Assembly: GCA_045123185.1 (NCBI GenBank)
Contig: JBGVIL010000033.1
Location: forward strand, 1 to 5,194
DNA length: 5,194 nucleotides
Source: UBA1231 sp045123185
GTDB taxonomy: Bacteria > Bacillota_I > Bacilli_A > ML615J-28 > CAG-313
Reading direction: 5' to 3'
Part shown: positions 1-5,194 of the stretch, one piece after another
How the letters are laid out: each line of letters begins with the position of its first letter
How positions within the stretch are numbered: position 1 is the stretch's first letter
Made by a program: the position numbers and the translations under genes
Notes under the pieces: generated by a model
Told to the model about the DNA's origin: nothing
Databases searched by the model: none
What the model saw: only the letters and a program-made list of their open reading frames with translations

Positions 1-1
1 A

Positions 2-568
2 CAATTATATTTTGATGGTGATTGTGATTATATAGTAATGGATATAGCTGGTCTTGGTTTAGCTGTATTAGATGCGTTAGGTGAGTATACATTTGATACT
101 GAACGTGATATTAAATATCCACCTATGTGTTGTTTTAATAAGGAAGATAAAAAAGAAAGATGTGGGTATCGTGAGGCTATACCTTGTATATATGGTATAG
201 TTGCTAATGAAGAAATAAACAATGCAATAGCAGTAACATTAAAAGCTAGTTTAAATAATCATACTTTAAAATTCTTAGTTAATGAATTTGAAGGAGAAGA
301 CTGGCTTAATGAAAATAAGAATTTCCAAATGCTTGAAGCTAGTGAAAAAGTTAGATTAATGTATCCATATGTGCAAACTACTTTAACACAAATGGAAATA
401 ATTAAATTACAAACAGAAATAACTAGAAAAGGAATTAAATTAGTTGAATTCGGTAGCAATAGAAAAGACCGTTATTCAGCATTAGCATATATGAATTTAT
501 TTATAAGAGAAAAAGAAAATGAATTGAAGAAACCAAAAAACAGAGGAAATTTTATTGATTTATGGTAG
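2..568 (+). CDS. terL: Terminase large subunit, C-terminal part (5' partial)
   Basis: This is the end of the DNA-packaging motor protein; the ATPase domain lies outside the window. The frame is open from base 2, before the first ATG at 38, so that ATG is an internal Met and not the start. The visible 188 residues look like the RNase H-like nuclease domain that cuts concatemeric DNA. Residues about 10-22 (YIVMDIAGLGLAV) match the terminase pattern of an Asp after a hydrophobic strand followed by GxG. Near the C-terminus, NRKDRYSALAYMNLF (Asp about residue 156) matches the closing motif that supplies another metal-binding Asp. The stop codon lies 8 bases before the subtilase start, which suggests translational coupling. 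The assignment rests on these motifs and on the portal and prohead protease genes downstream. No frameshift is seen. Which packaging type (cos or pac) it belongs to cannot be told. Confidence 0.85.
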   Translation, partial: QLYFDGDCDYIVMDIAGLGLAVLDALGEYTFDTERDIKYPPMCCFNKEDKKERCGYREAIPCIYGIVANEEINNAIAVTLKASLNNHTLKFLVNEFEGEDWLNENKNFQMLEASEKVRLMYPYVQTTLTQMEIIKLQTEITRKGIKLVEFGSNRKDRYSALAYMNLFIREKENELKKPKNRGNFIDLW

Positions 569-572
569 GTGA
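566..572 (+). promoter_or_regulatory. Ribosome binding site choosing the subtilase start
   Basis: TAGGTGA lies 4 bases before ATG 577 and continues as TAGGTGAT, which matches the extended anti-Shine-Dalgarno complement AGGAGGTGAT. The same layout (GGTGATAT followed by the start codon) precedes the portal gene. It favours ATG 577 over the ATG at 562, which sits inside the terminase gene end and has no such site at a workable distance. Confidence 0.6.
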
Positions 573-576
573 TATT

Positions 577-1503
577 ATGAAAGATATAACAGCGAAGATA
601 TCGGACTTTACAGTTGAGATAAAGGGTAACAATGAACTTAATAACTATATCTCAACTCAAAAGGAATATATACCTTCAAATATTAATCTTATTTCAGCAC
701 CAATCTTATGGAATCAAGGTTATACAGGTAAAAATATTAAGATAGCAGTAATAGATACAGGTTGTTGTACTACTCATCCTGATTTAAAAGATAACATTAT
801 AGGTGGTAGAAACTTTACAGTTGAAGATAATGGCGACCCAAATAAATATGAAGATGGTAATTCACATGGGACACATTGTTGTGGAGTTATAGCAGGAAAC
901 GGACATATTTTAGGAGTTGCTCCTAATGCTAAATTATTAGTATTAAAAGCATTAGGAAGTAGTGGTAATGGTAATTTAGAAAGTATTGTCAATGCTATGA
1001 ATTACGCAATAGACCAAAAGGTAGATATAATATCAATGTCATTAGGTTGTGCTATTGATGTATCTGAAATGCAACAAGCTGTAAAAAGAGCAGTTGCTAA
1101 TAATATATTAATCGTAGCTGCATGTGGAAATAGTGGAGATGGGGATGCTAATACTTTAGAAAGAGATTATCCTTCTTCATATGAAGAAACTGTTGCTGTT
1201 GGAGCAATAGATAATATGAGAAAATTCGCAGTATTTAGTAATACAAATAATTATGTCGATTTAGTTGCACCTGGTGTAAAAATAGTATCAACAGGATTAA
1301 ATAATGGGTATATAACTTTAAGTGGTACAAGTATGGCTTGTCCTCATGTGGCTGGTGCTTGTGCTTTATTGTTAGAAAAATTTATTAAAGAATATGGACG
1401 TAGACCCTCTGAGTCAGAATTATATGCACAATTAATTAAGAATACAATTGATTTAGAAATACCAAGAACAGTACAAGGGAACGGAATGTTATTTTTAGAA
1501 TAA
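577..1503 (+). CDS. Intracellular subtilisin-like serine protease (S8 family)
   Basis: This is a complete 308-residue subtilase. The catalytic triad is clear: Asp60 in IAVIDTG, His97 in NSHGTHCCG and Ser252 in SGTSMACPHVAG, with the oxyanion Asn185 in AACGNSGDG. There is no signal peptide, no large propeptide and no membrane segment, so it should act in the cytoplasm. From memory, the pattern follows Bacillus intracellular subtilisin (ISP) along its whole length: TGKNIKIAVIDTGC, VDIISMSLG, GNSGDGDANT, VDLVAPG, SESELYAQLI and a C-terminal GNGMLFL. The 45-residue leader contains YIPSN about 15 residues ahead of the domain but not the LIPY motif of the ISP inhibitory leader. Eight cysteines, several beside active-site residues, are unusual. 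I chose ATG 577 for its ribosome binding site; ATG 562 would add five residues. Lying between terminase and portal, it may process a virion or host protein, but this is inference because a prohead protease is also present downstream. Confidence 0.93.
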   Translation: MKDITAKISDFTVEIKGNNELNNYISTQKEYIPSNINLISAPILWNQGYTGKNIKIAVIDTGCCTTHPDLKDNIIGGRNFTVEDNGDPNKYEDGNSHGTHCCGVIAGNGHILGVAPNAKLLVLKALGSSGNGNLESIVNAMNYAIDQKVDIISMSLGCAIDVSEMQQAVKRAVANNILIVAACGNSGDGDANTLERDYPSSYEETVAVGAIDNMRKFAVFSNTNNYVDLVAPGVKIVSTGLNNGYITLSGTSMACPHVAGACALLLEKFIKEYGRRPSESELYAQLIKNTIDLEIPRTVQGNGMLFLE

Positions 1504-1512
1504 GGAGGTGAT
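1502..1512 (+). promoter_or_regulatory. Strong extended ribosome binding site for the portal gene
   Basis: AAGGAGGTGAT is an eleven-base match to the complement of the usual 16S rRNA 3' end (AGAAAGGAGGTGATCC). It sits 4 bases (8 from the GGAGG core) before a TTG codon at 1517. The next in-frame Met codon lies far inside the protein, so this site decides that TTG is the portal start. Confidence 0.85.
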
Positions 1513-1516
1513 ATAA

Positions 1517-2446
1517 TTGAGTGAAGAAAAAAAAGAAGAATTAACTCAAGAAGAGAAAGATAAAATTGAATTTAATAAACAACTTAAATTTGCTCAAGGC
1601 TCAGTTAGTTCTAAAAACGTAGGTGAAATATCTAGTAGTAGAAGTGGTGTAAGTTTCGACCAATTACAATCTGCGTTACAAGACCCTTACTCAAACGTAG
1701 CATTTATACAACAAGTAAGTAAAATATTATATGCTAGTAATGGTATATATTATAGATTAATAGAAAACTTTACTAATATACCTATGTATGATTTATATTT
1801 ATCACCAACTACTATAATAGGATTTAATGGTAAATCTAATACAGTAGATAAGATGAATAAAGAATATGAACAAATAGCTCAATTGATAGAAAAGATAAAT
1901 TATAAATATAATTTTAAATGGTTTGGTAGACAATTATTATTATATGGAGAATTATTTTTATATAAAGTAGAAGATAACAATGGTATTTTCTATAAAGCTA
2001 TGCCAAATGATATATGTAGAATAAGTGGAGTTATGGAAAACAACATATTAAAATATTCTCTTAACTTATCTAAATTATCTAATGCAAATCTATTAGCAAC
2101 TATGCCAGTACCTATACAAAAATTATACGAAAAATTTGCTAATGGTTCTCTTGCTAATGATGAAAAATTAGTTGATAACTATTATTACCTAGAAGAAAAT
2201 GAGGCGGTAGCGTTCTTATTTGATGATGGTAATATAAGAAATAAAGGTATAAGTCCATTCTGTTATTTATTTGATAAGATATATAGAGTAGACGAAATAG
2301 AGGATGATGAATTATCTAGTACAGCTGCAGATAACTTAAAACTTATACACATGCGAATTCCTCAGAATGAGGAAGGTGAACTCTTAATGGATGTTGATGT
2401 TATTAACCAATATCATCAAGCAGCCAAGAAGAACTTACCAAAGGGT
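1517..2446 (+). CDS. Phage portal protein, exon 1 (N-terminal 310 residues)
   Basis: The portal forms the dodecameric ring at the special capsid vertex through which terminase pumps DNA. Exon 1 starts with TTG. It has a charged N-terminus (MSEEKKEELTQEEKDK), then a mixed alpha/beta body with portal-like stretches: DPYSNVAFIQQVSKILYASNG, YKYNFKWFGRQLLLYGELFLYK, and LPKG at the exon end. The unspliced frame would run six codons into the intron (KQLLLY) and stop at 2465-2467, giving a 316-residue dead-end product. The proposed splice site is after T2446, between codons. It gives LPKG joined to CAITTNPLNMEVFTTQ, which reads like the LPxxV-TTP-type segment of phage portals. Position between terminase and prohead protease supports the call. 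The protein was identified by pattern and synteny, not by a search. The exact exon boundary depends on the intron fold described separately. Confidence 0.85.
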
Positions 2447-2609
2447 AAACAACTGCTCCTATATTAAGTAATTAATATAGAAAACTCTTTTAATTGCTGG
2501 AAGTTCCTTAGAGCCTTAATACCACAATAAAGGAGTAATCACTTTATGAAGGTCTGAAAAGTTTAAGGATTGGATAACCAGCAGCCAAGATTCTAAATTT
2601 AATTTTCTA
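2447..2609 (+). ncRNA. Group I ribozyme, 5' half (P1-P6 5' strand)
   Basis: Pairings read by eye: P1 2443-2447 with 2454-2458, giving a U2446.G2455 wobble at the cleavage site; P2 2459-2467 with 2472-2480, nine pairs closed by a GTAA (GNRA) tetraloop; P3 5' strand CTCTTT 2485-2490 (partner GGAGAG 3584-3589); P4 GCTGG 2496-2500 with CCAGC 2578-2582; P5 2505-2512 with 2562-2569; a P5 extension GCCTT 2513-2517 with AAGGT 2549-2553; an inner hairpin ATAAAG 2527-2532 with CTTTAT 2541-2546; and P6 5' strand 2590-2609. The portal frame's in-frame stop (2465-2467) falls within P2. No other gene is seen between 2468 and 2663. Confidence 0.85.
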
Positions 2610-2647
2610 ATTAGTAACAAATAAATGATTAAAATAATATAATATAG

Positions 2648-2654
2648 AAAGGAG
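2648..2654 (+). promoter_or_regulatory. Ribosome binding site of the intron endonuclease
   Basis: AAAGGAG followed by ATGAT is a near-full match to the extended Shine-Dalgarno sequence. It lies 9 bases before ATG 2664. No obvious hairpin sequesters it, unlike the arrangement known for T4 I-TevI, although a long-range pairing cannot be excluded by eye. Confidence 0.7.
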
Positions 2655-2663
2655 ATGATATAA

Positions 2664-3527
2664 ATGAAAATAGGTAATATAGAATATTATGGAATTATAT
2701 ATAAAATTACTAATTTAATTAATGGAAAAATTTATATAGGTCAAACAGTTAACAGTTTTAAAAAGAGATATGATTACAAAGGCGTAGGAATAGAAAGAGT
2801 ATATAATTACCATATGGCATGTAAAAAATATAATAAACCATACAACGACCATATAATTAAAGCTATTGAAAAATATGGTTTTGAAAATTGGGATATCGTA
2901 GAGATATTTGATATAGCATTTAGTAAAGAAGAATTAGATATAAAAGAAAAACATTATATATCTATATACAATACTATAGATAGAAAGTATGGCTATAATA
3001 ACACTGAAGGTGGAGCTAATGGTAGACCAACTGAAGAAGTTAGGAGAAAATATAGTGAAGCTAAAAAAGGTAAAAACAAAGGAAAAGATAATCCTAAATC
3101 AAGAATGGTTGTATGTATTACAACTAATGAAATATTTGACTGTCTATCTGACGCATCTAATTTATATAATTTAAGTACGAGTGAAATATCTGGAAGTTGT
3201 AAAGGAAAAAGAGGAAATAAAACATATGCACATGCTGGAAAATTATCTGATGGTACTCCTTTAGTTTGGAGATATTATGAAGATTATTTAAATATGACTG
3301 AAAAAGATATTCAATATGCTATAGAATTCGCTAAAAATAATCATAAAGGTGGAAATAAATCTGTTATATGTATTACAACAGGAAAAATATTTAAATCTGC
3401 TAAAGAGGCTGGTGATTATTATGGAATCACTAATAGTATTATAATTAGATGTTGCAAAGGAAAATGTAAATCAGCAGGAAAATTAAACGGTGAGAAATTA
3501 ATATGGGAATATTATATAGAAAATTAA
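2664..3527 (+). CDS. GIY-YIG homing endonuclease with NUMOD-type DNA-binding repeats
   Basis: This is a 287-residue intron-encoded endonuclease that would cut intronless portal alleles and so drive intron homing. The N-terminal nuclease domain (about residues 9-104) has the signature GIIYKITN (10-17) and IYIGQT (23-28), an Arg in the expected helix (FKKRY, Arg35) and the metal-binding Glu in EELDIKEKHYISIYNT (Glu95 likely). Residues about 120-147 (GRPTEEVRRKYSEAKKGKNKG) resemble a NUMOD3-type DNA-binding motif. Two related C-terminal units follow, at about 149-205 and 234-284. Each has (V)CITTxxIF, an Ala-containing helix, CKGK, then AGKL and W-x-YY, and they resemble NUMOD1/IENR1-type modules. 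The gene sits entirely in the P6 loop of the intron, and its last codons form part of the P6 stem. All catalytic residues seem present, so it may be active. The class assignment is firm; the target site is unknown and is presumed to be the joined portal exons. Confidence 0.93.
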   Translation: MKIGNIEYYGIIYKITNLINGKIYIGQTVNSFKKRYDYKGVGIERVYNYHMACKKYNKPYNDHIIKAIEKYGFENWDIVEIFDIAFSKEELDIKEKHYISIYNTIDRKYGYNNTEGGANGRPTEEVRRKYSEAKKGKNKGKDNPKSRMVVCITTNEIFDCLSDASNLYNLSTSEISGSCKGKRGNKTYAHAGKLSDGTPLVWRYYEDYLNMTEKDIQYAIEFAKNNHKGGNKSVICITTGKIFKSAKEAGDYYGITNSIIIRCCKGKCKSAGKLNGEKLIWEYYIEN

Positions 3528-3704
3528 ATTTAGAATAAGGTTCAACGACTAGGTGAAAACCGTACATTCAAGTGAATGGAAATGGAGAGCATCCTAATAG
3601 GATGAAGATATAGTCTACTCTCATAGGAAACTATGAGCAGTTCATAAGAGAAAAAATCTCTTTGAGAACGGGCAAAGATTAACGACCTTTGTTGAATATT
3701 TAGG
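3517..3704 (+). ncRNA. Group I ribozyme, 3' half (P6 3' strand to terminal G)
   Basis: Pairings read by eye: P6 3' strand 3517-3536, exactly complementary to 2590-2609; P7 GACTA 3547-3551 with TAGTC 3611-3615; P7.1 GGT 3552-3554 with ACC 3559-3561 around a GAAA loop; P7.2 CATTC 3565-3569 with GAATG 3574-3578; P3' 3584-3589; P8 CATCCT 3590-3595 with AGGATG 3599-3604; P9 CTCATAG 3620-3626 with CTATGAG 3631-3637 around GAAA; P9.1 GTTC 3640-3643 with GAAC 3666-3669, plus AAGAGA 3646-3651 with TCTCTT 3657-3662; and P9.2 CAAAG 3673-3677 with CTTTG 3687-3691. The intron likely ends at G3704; G3706 and G3708 are less good because they do not fit the codon phase set by the chosen 5' site. No gene lies between 3528 and 3704. 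Confidence 0.85.
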
Positions 3705-4268
3705 TGTGCAATAACTACAAACCCATTAAATATGGAAGTATTTACTACTCAAAGACAAGCACAATCTACTTTAACAGCTTCACAAAAGGCATATGAATCA
3801 GTATATACATCAAGTGGTGTTAATAGTGAATTATTCAATGGAGCTAGAAGTTCAAATGAATCAGTATTAAATAGTATAAAAACTGATGAAATGGTAGTAG
3901 ATAGATTAAATTTAATATTCTGTAACTTTATAAATTATGAAATAAAAAATAAAAAACGTAATGCTATGTGGAAAGTTGAAATGTTAAGAAATACTTATTT
4001 CAACAAAAAAGATATACAAGCATCAGAAAGAGAATCTATTACAATAGGGGGTAATAAGTTAAGATACTTAGCTGCTTGTGGATATACTCCTTTAACAGCA
4101 TTATCTTCTTTATTATATGAAAGTACATTAGGATTAGAACAATATTTCCATCCTGTTACTAGTTCATATAATAGTGCTAATGGTGAAGATAATGGTAGAC
4201 CTAGTAATTCAGAAAATGATAATGTTGAGAATAATACAGGTCAAGCAGAAAATGGCGGTGGTAAATAA
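3705..4268 (+). CDS. Phage portal protein, exon 2 (C-terminal 187 residues)
   Basis: This exon continues the portal frame after splicing. It begins TGT GCA ATA ACT ACA AAC CCA (CAITTNP) and runs to the TAA at 4266-4268. The first ATG at 3732 is an internal Met and has no ribosome binding site, so the exon should not be annotated as its own gene. Residues SELFNGARSSNESVLNSIKTDE and ALSSLLYESTLGLEQYF look like portal stem and wing helices. The last 30 or so residues are a low-complexity, Asn/Glu/Gly-rich tail (about NSANGEDNGRPSNSEN onwards), probably disordered. Together with exon 1 the protein would be about 497 residues, a normal portal size. The stop overlaps the next gene by one base (TAATG). 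Confidence 0.83.
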   Translation, partial: CAITTNPLNMEVFTTQRQAQSTLTASQKAYESVYTSSGVNSELFNGARSSNESVLNSIKTDEMVVDRLNLIFCNFINYEIKNKKRNAMWKVEMLRNTYFNKKDIQASERESITIGGNKLRYLAACGYTPLTALSSLLYESTLGLEQYFHPVTSSYNSANGEDNGRPSNSENDNVENNTGQAENGGGK

Positions 4269-4441
4269 TGTTTATCTGTACTTATAATGATAATACCGCT
4301 AAAGAATTAGAAAGTAAATTAAAGTTAGTTCAAAAGGTAAGAAACTATAATAAAACATTATATGTATTTGAATTTAATAAGAATATATATAATAATTATT
4401 CAGATAAGGAAATATTTATATCTAATAAATTATATTTCTAA
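4268..4441 (+). CDS. Small hypothetical head-module protein (57 residues)
   Basis: I do not recognise this protein. It begins MFICTYNDNTAKELESKLKL and ends ISNKLYF. The ATG overlaps the portal stop in TAATG, a typical arrangement for coupled re-initiation; AATGGCGGTGG before the junction is only a weak ribosome binding site. The layout (a short strand, a charged helix around residues 10-25, then TLYVFEF, a probable strand) suggests a small alpha/beta fold. There is no signal peptide or membrane segment and only one cysteine. Portal-to-protease gaps in tailed phages often carry a short gene of unknown role. The unbroken frame, base composition like its neighbours and tight fit between genes support coding. 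Function is unknown. Confidence 0.68.
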   Translation: MFICTYNDNTAKELESKLKLVQKVRNYNKTLYVFEFNKNIYNNYSDKEIFISNKLYF

Positions 4442-4453
4442 TGTAATAATTAG

Positions 4454-4465
4454 AAGGGAGGTGAG
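4454..4465 (+). promoter_or_regulatory. Ribosome binding site of the prohead protease
   Basis: AAGGGAGGTGAG, a near-complete extended Shine-Dalgarno sequence, lies 3 bases (GGAGG core about 8) before ATG 4469. It makes that start secure. The 27-base gap after the small gene holds nothing else. Confidence 0.75.
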
Positions 4466-4468
4466 ATA

Positions 4469-5194
4469 ATGAAAAAGTTTTCAATACCTTCTAAATTCTC
4501 TTTGTCAAATGATTTTTCATTAAATAATCCTGACTTTCATCTTGTTAAATTAAGAATAATGAGTAGTGGAGAAAATTATAATGGCTCTTCTTTTACTATT
4601 GATAGTTTAAACAAAGCTAAAGATAGTGTTGCTTATACTCCTATATTAGCAAATATAGTAGAAAGAGAAGATGGAGAATTAGATGCCAATGGACATGATG
4701 TAGATTTTGAAATGAAAGCAGATTACAAAGGTAATGTATCTTTTAAAGAAACTTATGTTGAACGTCCCGTTGGTGTATTCTTAAATAACTCTACTGAAAT
4801 AAAATATGATGAAGAAAATGATGTTAATTATATTCAAGCATATGGTATCATATGGAAAACATATTCATCTATGTATGATATTTTAAAAAGAGATGAAGTA
4901 AAAGACGTAAGTGTTGAAATAGAAGTTATTAATGGCCAATTCAGAGATGATGGCTATTATGAAATACAAGAATATAATATACTTGCTACAACTATACTAG
5001 GTAATGGTAATCTTCCAGCAATTGAAAATAGTAGAATAGAATTTAATTTTTCACAAGATAACGATTATAGAAGTAAGTTAGAGCAAGTAGATATTTTATT
5101 ACAAAATTTTAATAAGAAAGGGGGAGGTAAGGGTATGGATGAAAACAAAGAGTTAGAACAAGAATTCTCTGAAGAAGAAGCTGTTGAAATACCT
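4469..5194 (+). CDS. Prohead protease, probably fused to scaffold (3' partial)
   Basis: The frame is open to the window edge with 242 residues visible. Residues about 22-195 look like a phage capsid-maturation protease: VKLRIMSSGENYNGSSF (26-42), YTPILANI (56-63), NGHDVDF (74-80), ERPVGVF (98-104), AYGIIWKTYSSMYDIL (124-139), VKDVSVEIEV (144-153) and ATTILG (173-178) followed by PAIENSRIEF. By analogy with HK97-type proteases, where the nucleophile lies in a VKGLS-like strand, His76 and Ser148 are candidate catalytic residues; this is inference. After residue 195 the sequence turns charged and coil-forming, passes through KKGGGKG (216-222) and becomes acidic (ENKELEQEFSEEEAVE), as expected for a scaffold. 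The position after portal fits capsid assembly. The family call comes from pattern memory; the C-terminus and true length are outside the window. Confidence 0.75.
   Translation, partial: MKKFSIPSKFSLSNDFSLNNPDFHLVKLRIMSSGENYNGSSFTIDSLNKAKDSVAYTPILANIVEREDGELDANGHDVDFEMKADYKGNVSFKETYVERPVGVFLNNSTEIKYDEENDVNYIQAYGIIWKTYSSMYDILKRDEVKDVSVEIEVINGQFRDDGYYEIQEYNILATTILGNGNLPAIENSRIEFNFSQDNDYRSKLEQVDILLQNFNKKGGGKGMDENKELEQEFSEEEAVEIP
5119..5128 (+). promoter_or_regulatory. Internal ribosome binding site for a nested scaffold start
   Basis: AGGGGGAGGT lies inside the protease gene, with its GGAGG core (5123-5127) 7 bases before an in-frame ATG at 5135. Its strength equals that of the gene-start sites in this window. 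The same bases encode a Lys/Gly-rich linker, so codon choice could also explain them. Confidence 0.5.
5135..5194 (+). CDS. Possible separately translated scaffold protein (nested, 3' partial)
   Basis: An in-frame ATG within the prohead protease frame would start a protein beginning MDENKELEQEFSEEEAVEIP. It follows the KKGGGKG linker and a good internal ribosome binding site. The acidic, helix-forming start fits scaffolds. The arrangement matches the lambda C/Nu3 principle, where the scaffold is made alone from an internal start within the protease gene and also as a protease fusion. Only 20 residues are visible, so this is an inference from the start signal. Confidence 0.42.
   Translation, partial: MDENKELEQEFSEEEAVEIP

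Larger units (their letters stand above)
2447..3704 (+). mobile_element. Group I intron (IA-like) with GIY-YIG ORF in P6, interrupting the portal gene
   Basis: This is a self-splicing intron of about 1258 bases inside the portal gene. All four conserved elements can be read: P (AATTGCTGGAAG, 2492-2503), Q (AACCAGCAGCCAAG, 2576-2589), R (GTTCAACGACTAG, 3540-3552) and S (GAAGATATAGTCT, 3604-3616). Helices P1 to P9.2 can be drawn around them. Hairpins P7.1 and P7.2 between R and P3' point to subgroup IA. P1 pairs GGGT at the exon end (2443-2446) with GCTC (2455-2458), including the U.G pair expected at a group I 5' splice site. The intron ends at G3704, as group I introns end in G. Both cuts fall between codons and restore the portal frame. 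The layout recalls the T4 td intron: GGGT exon end, 8-base loop, a P2 hairpin with a GNRA loop, and a GIY-YIG gene in P6. The core is firm; the exact splice points are inferred. Confidence 0.88.

Noticed and set aside
38..568. Terminase read as a 176-residue gene starting at ATG 38
   Set aside because: The frame is open upstream to base 2 and the ATG falls within the conserved nuclease motif, with no ribosome binding site. It is a partial gene, not a start.
562..576. ATG 562 as the subtilase start
   Set aside because: It lies inside the terminase end without a suitably placed ribosome binding site; ATG 577 has one.
774..992. Minus-strand frames opposite terminase and subtilase
   Set aside because: They lie opposite strong coding sequence, lack ribosome binding sites, and give proteins without recognisable features.
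2989..3174. 61-codon + strand frame inside the endonuclease gene
   Set aside because: A shadow frame of the well-supported GIY-YIG gene, with no ribosome binding site and no recognisable protein.
3620..3669. Two adjacent hairpins as transcription terminators
   Set aside because: They are P9 and P9.1 of the intron, with a GAAA loop in the first and no following T run. They also lie inside a gene that must be transcribed through.
2577..3720. Frameshift or decayed portal gene
   Set aside because: The interruption has a full group I core and keeps the reading frame when removed, so an intron explains it better than decay.
3732..4268. Independent gene starting at ATG 3732
   Set aside because: No ribosome binding site. 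The frame continues upstream to the intron border, and the protein is the second half of the portal.
567..4468. Recurrent GGTGATAT motif before start codons as a novel regulatory element
   Set aside because: It is an extended Shine-Dalgarno match to the standard 16S rRNA 3' end (complement AGAAAGGAGGTGATCC) plus AT-rich spacer.

Overview
The window is a piece of the packaging and head-assembly module of a tailed bacteriophage or prophage. It is very AT-rich. The ribosome binding sites are strong and extended (AAGGAGGTGAT-type), and AGA, TTA and ATA codons are frequent. This points to a low-GC Firmicutes host, most likely Clostridium or a relative. The host is inferred from composition and translation signals only. 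All genes are on the + strand and tightly packed, as in a late operon, and no convincing promoter or terminator is visible.

Layout: (1) positions 2-568 are the 3' end of the large terminase gene, covering its RNase H-like nuclease domain. (2) Positions 577-1503 encode a complete subtilisin-type (S8) protease that closely resembles the intracellular subtilisins of Bacillus; this is an unusual guest between terminase and portal. (3) Positions 1517-4268 hold the portal gene, split by a group I intron (about 2447-3704). The intron has a recognisable IA-type core (P1 to P9.2) and carries a GIY-YIG homing endonuclease gene (2664-3527) in its P6 loop. Joining the exons gives a portal of about 497 residues. 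(4) Positions 4268-4441 encode a 57-residue protein of unknown function. (5) From 4469 to beyond the right edge runs a prohead protease gene whose frame appears to continue into a scaffold. A strong internal ribosome binding site and ATG at 5135 suggest a separately made scaffold.

How the parts work together: terminase cuts and pumps DNA through the portal. The prohead protease and scaffold shape and mature the procapsid. The intron must splice itself out for a full portal to be made, and its endonuclease would spread the intron into intronless portal alleles. The job of the subtilisin is open.

The points most worth a second look are the intron and its structural overlap with the endonuclease gene, the intracellular-subtilisin homologue in a head operon, the nested scaffold start, and the complete absence of GATC from the window.
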